Assembly: GCF_017591425.1 (NCBI RefSeq)
Contig: NW_024465885.1
Span: forward strand, 38,200,501-38,264,500
Source: Ochotona curzoniae
Taxonomy: Eukaryota > Chordata > Mammalia > Lagomorpha > Ochotonidae
DNA: 64,000 bases
Direction: 5' to 3'
Below the pieces are notes generated by a model. The model made no database searches. It saw nothing but the letters and a program-made list of their open reading frames with translations, and was not told the DNA's origin. The first letter of the stretch is position 1. Each line of letters opens with the position of its first letter. Positions 56,733-64,000 of this stretch are shown here, piece after piece. The position numbers were made by a program, and so were the translations under genes.

Positions 56733-57273
56733 CCCCACCCTCTTTGTAATTTTAACAGTGAGCAAACAAGATTTATTGAACTGAGTAATATTTTAGCCGT
56801 AGAAGTCAGTAGTGGGAGCTCCAACGGAAGAATTTTCCAAGAAAAGTTAGCGTTAGGGTTCAAAAGATTCTGCCTCTTCTGTCAGTTGACAGGGACCTGA
56901 CTTAGCTGCTGATTCAAATGGCTACACAGATTTAAACAATGGAGAGGGGAGAGCATATGGACTACTCACAAAATAGAAACACCAATCAACAGCTACTCAG
57001 AAAGCAGGAAGAGCAACCAATCAGAGGCTAGAATAGCAACCAGTGGACAGGGAAATGAACTAATCAGAGGCAAGGATAAAATCCATCAGAGTGCTGAAAT
57101 TGATCGTCTCATCTATTCTATTCTCAAGATAAAGCTAAACGTTAAAGCTCTTCTGGGGGAAGCAAGCACTTTGTCCACTCTTGATTCTGCTTCTTTTCTT
57201 GTTGGACAGGGACTTGACTTAACTCCTGGTTAGCCTGCCTGACTCACATTATCCCTCTGAAGAATGGGCTCTT
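56733..57273. other. unclassified, possibly LTR-derived
   Basis: Contains repeated CCAATCA/CTAATCAGAGGC motifs (56981-57070) and two related blocks: CTGCCTCTTCTGTCAGTTGACAGGGACCTGACTTAGCTGCTG (56870) and CTGCTTCTTTTCTTGTTGGACAGGGACTTGACTTAACTCCTG (57187). The paired blocks and CCAAT-like motifs suggest a decayed LTR or an internal duplication, but no ends are clear. Confidence 0.35.
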
Positions 57274-57422
57274 CATACATGGTCATATGTCCATCATAGT
57301 GGGCATGGACAAGAGCAGAGAGTACAGCACCCTGTTGTTAAGATATAGTAAAGAGATTCATTGGGAGTCCATCTTTGTCTGGAAATAGAGATGCACACTG
57401 CATTGTATCCTCACATCTGGGT

Positions 57423-57544
57423 ATGATAGTCTCTATTATACAGTTACGATACATCCTCTTAAATGAGAAGCCGCAATACAAAATTCACAACAGGAAGAAA
57501 AATAGACATTTACAATGCCATGAAGTTAAATAACATGCTGCCAG
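57423..57544. repeat. 122-bp tandem duplication inside L1, copy 1
   Basis: ATGATAGTCTCTATTATACAG... corresponds to ATGATAGTCTCCATTACACAG... starting at 57545; the copies differ by scattered substitutions, so the duplication is not recent. Confidence 0.85.
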
Positions 57545-57645
57545 ATGATAGTCTCCATTACACAGTTACAGTACATCCCCTTAAATGAAAAGCCACAAAA
57601 CAAAATCAACATCAGGAAGAAAAAAAGAAATTAAAAACACCATGA

Positions 57646-57970
57646 GGGCCCGGCACGGTGGCGCAGTGGTTAAGGTCCTTGCTTTGCATGCCTGGGATCC
57701 CATATGGGCGCCGGTTCTATTCCGGCAGCCCTGCTTCCCATTCAGCTCCCTGCCTGTGGCCCGGGAAAGCAGTGGAGGACGGCCCAAAGCTCTGGGACCC
57801 TGCACCCATGTGGAAGACCCAGAAGAGGCTCCTGGCTTCGGATTGGCATAGCATTGGCCGTTGTGCTCACTTGGGGAGTGAATCATCGGATGGAAGATCT
57901 TCCTCTCTGTCTCTCCTCTCTGTATATCCGCCTTTCCAATAAAAAAATAATAAAAATAAATCTTAAAAAA
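57646..57970 (+). mobile_element. C-SINE, young, sense
   Basis: GGGCCCGGCACGGTGGCGCAGTGGTTAAGG to AATAAAAATAAATCTTAAAAA. AAAAACACCATGA (57633-57645) and AAAAACCACCATGA (57971-57984) flank it (one-base indel). Confidence 0.97.
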
Positions 57971-58113
57971 AAAAACCACCATGAAGTTATACTGAAGAAC
58001 TATAGTATAGCAATGATATAGGGAAACTCAGGGAGGGGGGAGGGAATAAAGGAAGTCACAGGGCTTATGGAACTGTATCATAAAATGATAATAAAAAGAA
58101 AATTAAAACAAAA

Positions 58114-58796
58114 AGAATGTGCTCTATCTAACTGAGGTAGATGTTATTGGTATGGGTCAATGATTGCTGACAAGAGACAAAGAACTGGAACAACAGCAGG
58201 ATATTTCTCTGAGGACTGAAATAATGGCCACTGGTGGAATGCACATTTCCTTGGGGGCTTATCTGGAGTGCAACCCGGAGACTGATGGCTTCTAGGTATT
58301 TAATCCTGGAGTACACAAAGTGTATGCGACCATTTATTATGTCAAAGATAGAATGGACGGAACATATTGGTTCCAGGAAAGGTGGTAGTTAAGATAACTG
58401 CTTCAAAGTTTTAGAAAAAAAAATTTCTCAATTTTTAAAGACATTACCTATAAACATGCATTTTATTCACATCTTGTATGACTTGTCAATTTCCCTATGA
58501 ATTACATTTGAGTTGCTGGTCAAATTTATTCAGCACATTCCCAACAATTGCCAACATTCAGTTGGGTAATAAGTGATCAATGAATGCATGGCTTTGTGAA
58601 GTCACTTCTAAAAATTTCAGTCTGTCATTAATATTTGGCAAGCCAGTAGCAGTGGCATTATGCATATTTTCCAATGTGTGATTTATTCAACTGTCCATCT
58701 ACAGAATCAGGTTCTAGTGATGTATACTTGTTTAATATCTCCATCAAGCATTTCAGAAATGAAGAATTTTCCTATGACTCTTGATAAATCTCAGAT
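58114..58796. other. unique DNA
   Basis: No feature recognised. Confidence 0.4.
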
Positions 58797-59084
58797 TTTT
58801 AAAAAAAGATTTTCATTTTATTTGAAAGTCAGATATACAGAGAGGAAGAAAGACAGAGAGGAAGATCTCTGTCCATTGATTTACTCCCCAATGATTGCAA
58901 CAGCCAGAGGTATGCTGAGGCAAAGGCAGGAGCCCAGTGCAGGGTCCCAAGACTTTGGGCCATCCTCAAATGATTTCCCAGGCCACAAGTAGGGGGCTGG
59001 ATGAGAAGTGGGACTGCCAGGATTAAAACTGGCACTAATATGGGATCCTCGTGAGTGCAAGCCAAGGACTACAGCGCTGGTCCC
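58797..59084 (-). mobile_element. C-SINE, antisense
   Basis: AAAAAGATTTTCATTTTATTTGAAAGTCAGATATACAGAGAGG, CAGGGTCCCAAGACTTTGGGCC, GGGGGCTGGATGAGAAGTGGG, head GGACTACAGCGCTGGTCC. A short segment in the GGAGACCC region is missing. Confidence 0.93.
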
Positions 59085-59556
59085 AAACATGAAGTTCTTC
59101 AATACAAAGATAGCCCGGGCATAGAAAGCTCAACCCACTGAGGTCAAATTTCTCCATCATTTATTCTTTGACTAAGCCAGGAAGTGGTGCAGAAAAAAAG
59201 TCAGGCATTTTTTTCTTTAAGCACTGGGATGAAAAATTTCTCGATGTATCTCGAAGAAGTACCTGCTAAAAATGGTCTGTTTCCTATGTGCAGCAAGAGG
59301 ATAAAAATACATCCATCCCTCGGCATTTGTATCTCTTGAATTTGAGGTATCTCAAACTTCCCCATTGACTATGGTGTCCAGACAGGTAATGACATTTACA
59401 GGGAAGGGCAGAAGGTGTAGGTGACCAGCAAGTCATTTCCCACACTCACTCAGACTTTCACTTCTGTAACCAGGACAGCATACAGAGGGAGTGTGTCCCG
59501 TACCTCTGAACTTTGAGTCTCATCTAGTAGGCCTGAATTTGAAAATATACTTCCAC
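59085..59556. other. unique DNA
   Basis: No confident feature. CATCCATCCCTCGGCATTTGTATC near 59310 is faintly like a Tigger-type end. Confidence 0.35.
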
Positions 59557-59572
59557 AAGAAGAATCTTTTTT

Positions 59573-59900
59573 GTTAAAGATTTTATTTTTATTATTTTTT
59601 CATTGGAAAGGCAGATATACAGAGAGGAGAGACAGAGAGGAAGATCTTCCGTCCGATGATTCACTCCCCAAGTGAGCGCAACGGGCCGATACTATGCCGA
59701 TCCGAAGCCAGGAGCCTCTTCCGGGTCTCCCACGCGGGTGCAGGTTCCCAAAGCTTTGGGCTGTCCTCGACTGCTTTCCCAGGCCACAGGCAGGGAGCTG
59801 GAAGGGAAGCGGGGCTGCCGGGATTAGAACCAGCGCCCATATGGGATCCCGGGCGTGCAAGGCGAGGACCTTTAACCACTTGCGCCACCGCGCCGGGCCC
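59573..59900 (-). mobile_element. C-SINE, young, antisense, with 16-bp exact TSD
   Basis: GTTAAAGATTTTATTTTTATTATTTTTTCATTGG to GCGCCACCGCGCCGGGCCC. AAGAAGAATCTTTTTT is repeated exactly at 59557-59572 and 59901-59916. Confidence 0.97.
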
Positions 59901-59916
59901 AAGAAGAATCTTTTTT

Positions 59917-60298
59917 AAAAGATATATTTATTGCTTCTTTTTATTTGGGAGGCAGAGTTATGGAAAGAGGGTGACAGAGAAAGATATAAAGGGAGAGAGG
60001 GAAAATGGGAGGGAGGGAGACAGAGAGATAAAGGGGGAGAGAGAGAAATCCACTTTTTCACTCTTGAAAAGGCTATAATGGCAAGAGTTGAAGCAATCCA
60101 AATCCAGGAGCCAGGAGCTTCTAGGTCTCCCACATGAGTGCAGAGGTACAAGGATTTGAGCTGTCCTCCAGTGCCTTCAAAGATTGTTAGCAGGAAGCTG
60201 GATTGGAATTGGAGCCACCAGGACTCAAACTGCTGTCCATATGGGATGCTGATACTGTAGATGAAGGTTTAGCGTGCTATGCTGCTTTGCCAGACTCA
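59917..60298 (-). mobile_element. C-SINE, antisense, older, with purine expansion
   Basis: AGATATATTTATTGCTTCTTTTTATTTGGGAGGCAGAG, then a GA-rich stretch (about 59975-60045) longer than in other copies, CCAGGAGCCAGGAGCTTCTAGG, head ATGCTGCTTTGCCAGACTC. The young copy at 59573 inserted at its tail. Confidence 0.88.
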
Positions 60299-60486
60299 CC
60301 ACAAGAATCACAACAAAGCTGTTTTTCAGTTAGAATTTTGAGAGAGGCCATCAGCCCTGGCCACAACTTGGGTTGGTAACCAAGCAGATGAAAAGTGAAA
60401 AGTTAAAAGTGGTTCAGAAATAAAAAATTGTCACCAGGGACCTACTTCTGAGGCACCAACTATATGGAAAGGACCTGGAAGAAGTC

Positions 60487-60808
60487 AAACCCCAGATAGC
60501 CTAGCCGCTGAAGTCCTCACCTTGCATGCACGAGGATCCCATAGAGGCACCAGTTCTAATCCCAGTGGACACACTTTCCATCCAGCTCCCTGCTTGTGGC
60601 CTGGGAAAGCATCTGAGGATGGCCAAACACTTGGGACACTGCATGTGGGAGATGCTGAAGAGGCTCTGTGTCAGATCTGGCATCAGATCAGCTGGGTTCT
60701 GGCCATTGTAGGCACTTGGGGAGTTAAAAAATCTATGGAATATTTTCCTCTGTCTTTCCTTCTCTCTCTGTATCTGACTTTCTAATAAATAAATAAATAA
60801 ATAAATTT
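60487..60808 (+). mobile_element. C-SINE, sense
   Basis: AGATAGCCTAGCCGCTGAAGTCCTCACC head, CCATCCAGCTCCCTGCTTGTGGCCTGGGAAAGCA, GGCACTTGGGGAGTTAAAAAATC, (AAAT)n tail at 60784-60806. Confidence 0.94.
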
Positions 60809-61149
60809 TAATAAAATAAACACAAGTAAAACCCTAAAAGTGAGCGACCTGTGGAGGGAAGTGCAGGAGACCAGAAAACAACGCTGCAGAACCAGTGTCC
60901 TCAAGTCCAGGTCATGAGGGGAGCTATGCGCCTCCATGTTAAAGTCTTGTCTTCTAATCATTGAATTTCCTATCCTTCCATAGACAAGGGCCTACTGAAT
61001 CTAAGACTTTGCTTTTTAATCATATTGACACTTCTTCCAAGTAATTCTTCCCATAGTACTTGTGAATAATAATACTTGGTGGGGAGGTTCCTGTTCATAG
61101 ACTTTTCTCGTTTTTTTCTTTTTTTTTTCTATTTCCTATGTGTTTATAC
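60809..61149. other. unique DNA
   Basis: No feature recognised. Confidence 0.4.
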
Positions 61150-61490
61150 TGTGGCCCTCAGTTAATTCTGACTGCTGTTATAAAATACAGTAAACCATGT
61201 GGCTTATCAAAGACAATAATTCATTTCTCACAGTTTTAAAGGCTGGGAAATTTGAGATCAAATTACCAACATATTCAGTGTCTAGTGAGGGAATGTGGCC
61301 AATCCAGGCTGCCTCTTTCTGTAGTAGAAGGGGGAATAAGCTACTTCTGGCTTTTATATTAATGAATATGAAGTCACCCACGACAGGTGAACTTTTTGAC
61401 CTAATCACAACAGGTCCCGCCACATGACACCTCCACAACTAAGTTTATGCTTCAAAATAGGCAGTTGGGGTGATATGAACATTTGGACCA
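61150..61490 (+). mobile_element. MaLR-type LTR fragment (MLT1/MST-like)
   Basis: GCTGTTATAAAATACAGTAAACCATGTGGCTTATCAAAGACAATAATTCATTTCTCACAGTTTTAAAGGCTGGGAAATTTGAGATCAAA and GACCTAATCACAACAGGTCCCGCC...GGACCATACTGGC follow the usual order of mammalian MaLR LTRs. Ancient and fragmentary. Confidence 0.6.
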
Positions 61491-63898
61491 TACTGGCTGT
61501 GAACAACAACTGCTGAACTTTTGCTTCTTCCTTTCCAGTGCATTTCCTCCTATCGCTCTAACATTCATGGCACATGTTGGGTCACACACCATTCATCTGA
61601 CTCCATTTTCATAGCCTCACGCCCCCTCATGTTACAAAGAACAAATGTTGGATCTTGAATATGGCATGGATTAAAAAAAAAAAGTTTTTGCACCATACTT
61701 TCCAAGCACTTTTGGAACTACTGTTATGTAGGGAACTTACGAATAATACTGAACAAAACAAAACAAAATGAAACAAAGCAATAAGTCTGATATCATGAAA
61801 GTTGAGATTAGAATGTGGTTACCCAAAACTGGGAAGCAAGATAGAGAGTAAGAAAGGTTTACAAATTGCACAGCAGTAAGACTCTGGTGTTTCACTGCCT
61901 TGTGAAGGAATGAGAGATTTGATGGTATGGTGTATATTTTTTTAACAAGTGAAAAACAAATGTAGAAAGGGTGTTCTACACTTCCAAAACAAAGTTGGAA
62001 CATGTGAGGAGATAGATTTGTTGATTCTGTGTTGAAGATTACACAATTTGTATGTGTAAAAGATCATGAAGAATCACATAAATATGGGTTATTTTATGTG
62101 TCATTTTACAACTGAACTGGCTTTTCCCCAAAATTCTAGAATCTTCTTTCCATTGGAACATTGATTTATAAACAAAAAGTATACACCTTTTTTCACATAT
62201 AAAGAAATGTCTATTTTAAATGTAGCTTTCAAATACTATTTATTACAGTTTGGGAAGTGGAAAACACACACACAATTGTACACACACACACAAATGAGAT
62301 GGGTGATGGAGACAGTCTTGCTGATTAAAAATGTTTTGAAGGGTAAGTCATTTGCCTTATCTCTGAAAAGATCCATTCCACTGAACCTAATTACTCCTAA
62401 GTACAGCTGGAATTAAAAACAGTCCCCAATTCCCAACATCTAATGCCAGTACAATAGAATCCCACCCTTCCGTCAGTATGGGTTGTTGCAAGGAATAATT
62501 TGAACCAGAAATACTTAACTAGGGAGAATGCACATCAATTTGGCTTTCCTTGTGACTTGCTTAAAACAACACATTCTTGGCTGACTATCCAACATAAGTT
62601 GCTCTCCACAGCGAGTAACAGTAAGAACTGATATTTCTTCTTAATTTCTCCAGGATATCCAAGGGGAGGAAACACTCTGAGGATAGGTCAACACCCTCAT
62701 AGTTTTCAAGTTGATAGTTGTTAATATTTCATGAGATGACTGCTTTTAATTAGCCATGTCTATATTGGCAAGTTAACAGATAAAATTGCTTAACTTTCCT
62801 AGAGAAACATGTGGACTCAAAGAAGCAATTTTCATTAACTACTTTTCTTTTGAGAAAATCTATATCCTGACAAGTGAATCCTCTCAGCTGCCTTATCTTC
62901 CAAACAAAATTGATTAATCGCTGTCGTTTCTTATAAGCAGCTTAAGGTTACAACAGTGAAACTCTGTATAATGCTATCACTTTTAAGAGTGGGCAGCGCT
63001 GCCAGATTCCAACGTGAAGACATCTGCTCAGATGACTGGTCCAGAACAACACAGGAGACACAAGGCTGGCAAGCAGGTAACCACCACGAACATGCAGAAG
63101 CAAACCATGCCTGGAAAGGAGGAAACGCCTAAGAGGAAAAACAGAACAGGAAGTATTCCTGCTATCTGGCTTTCCTTGGCTGACGTGAAACCTAGCATTA
63201 AGGAGGACAGCTCTGAAGGCCACAAGGGAAGTGATTCGAAACAGCTGTGTGGGAGAGCAAGCATGTGGTCAACTGTAATCTCAAGGCCCTTCCCACCACC
63301 ATGGGATGAATAACACTTTTTCAAAGTGCTTGGAACCAGAAATATTTCGGTTTTAAGATTTTGGTGTATTTGCATGTACGTAATGAGAGATATAAGGAAT
63401 GTAATGCAAGTATTGTTATGACAAATATGTTTCATGCATGCCTTAGACGTGTAGTCTCCAGGTAAGTCCGTGCAGTATTCCCAGTGTGCCTGCCTTTTGA
63501 ATGTGACCCATCACAAGAGATCAAGTGTGTAAAATTTTCCACCTAAAACATCACACTAGTGCTCAGAGCACTTCTTTTTTAAATTTTGGAGCATTTCATA
63601 TTTTAAGATTAGAAATGCTAACCTGTATTGTTGGAAGTTTCATAGTCTCTGCAATTACAAATGTGTTTGGGGTAGGGATAAACCAATTCTGGCGTGTTTG
63701 TCACAAAGGCTTTGTTTATGCTCTGAAATTCAGTCAGATTGCTTTCTTTCTAGTATTTGTTTAGAAGTAACGAGATAATAAAGACGTTTTGATAGAGAAA
63801 GGAGGCATAAAAGTAATTCCAACCACGTAGAGTTACAGAAGAAAACTTTGGTGCCTCATGTCAACGTCAAACCTTGTTATATTAAAGAAAGATTAAGG
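61491..63898. other. unique DNA, no supported gene
   Basis: Short (CA)n tracts at 62263-62294. A 99-codon plus frame at 63014-63313 (Lys/Thr-rich) has no recognisable domain; its context (no repeats nearby, moderately GC-rich) leaves it open. Confidence 0.4.
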
Positions 63899-64000
63899 GC
63901 CCAATGCTGTAGCCTAATGGCCAAAGCCCCTAACTTGCATGTACCAGGATCCCATATGGGCCCTGGGTTCATGTCCGAGTAGCCCCATGTCCTATCCAAC
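63899..64000 (+). mobile_element. C-SINE, sense, cut by window end
   Basis: GGGCCCAATGCTGTAGCCTAATGGCCAAAGCCCC, then GATCCCATATGGGCCCTGGGTTCATGTCC and CCTATCCAAC; the rest lies outside. Confidence 0.9.

Larger units (their letters stand above)
57274..58113 (+). mobile_element. L1 3' end, sense, with internal duplication, interrupted by a SINE
   Basis: Ends with GGGAGGGGGGAGGGAATAAAGG, GGAACTGTATCATAAAATGATAATAAAAAG and an A-rich tail, like an L1 3'UTR polypurine tract plus tail. A 122-bp unit (57423-57544) is repeated from 57545; the second copy is split by the C-SINE at 57646-57970 and resumes at 57985. Possible TSD AAGAATGGGCTCT (about 57262) / AAGAATGTGCTCT (about 58115). Confidence 0.65.

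Noticed and set aside
59300..59380. Tigger/MER2-type terminal match
   Set aside because: Only about 20 bases look similar; too short to claim.
63014..63435. Overlapping frames on both strands near the right end
   Set aside because: Neither the 99-codon plus frame nor the 135-codon minus frame has recognisable content; kept only as a note in the interval description.

Overview
This is mammalian nuclear DNA. The dominant repeat is the tRNA-derived lagomorph C-SINE, with about 44 copies on both strands. The young copies share variants that, from memory, look more like pika (Ochotona) than rabbit or hare. The order (lagomorph) is well supported; the genus is an inference.

The only protein-coding gene I can support is at the extreme left. 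Positions 1-479 on the minus strand are the start of exon 1 of ADAMTS5 (aggrecanase-2): signal peptide plus the first part of the propeptide, cut off by the window edge. Behind it lie a GC-rich predicted 5'UTR containing a (TG)n tract and a 22-codon upstream ORF, a TATA box at 1241-1248, a G-run tract at 1361-1383 and a CpG island. The remaining ~62 kb runs upstream of ADAMTS5. In human the corresponding region is the gene-poor part of 21q21 (established knowledge), and nothing coding is convincing here either.

Layout. 1-2.1 kb: ADAMTS5 exon 1, promoter and flank. 2.2-3.6 kb: 5'-truncated antisense L1 with a long diverged target duplication. 3.7-19.7 kb: unique AT-rich DNA with scattered C-SINEs, an L1 3' fragment, a MIR and a U6 snRNA pseudogene. 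20.4-24.8 kb: a run of same-strand C-SINEs around an antisense L1 3'UTR. 25-36 kb: mostly unique DNA with one young SINE (16-bp TSD) and a solo LTR with a 6-bp TSD at 30.3-30.7 kb. 36.2-41.8 kb: dense C-SINEs. 41.985-45.041 kb: a 3.06-kb GC-rich retro-inserted element with an 18-bp exact TSD and a degenerate tandem-repeat core; antisense 3' parts of the same family sit at 38.1 and 46.2 kb, and a possibly related tract at 51.7 kb. 45-64 kb: SINEs, a probable Tigger-like DNA transposon, a long polypyrimidine microsatellite, an L1 with an internal duplication split by a SINE, and a MaLR-like LTR fragment.

No bacterial-type system, CRISPR array or intact transposon ORF is present. The most unusual item is the VNTR-bearing, apparently non-autonomous retroelement family (41985-45041 and relatives), which resembles SVA elements in architecture but not in sequence as far as I can judge. 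All repeat family names and boundaries are by eye; RepeatMasker with a lagomorph library would settle them.
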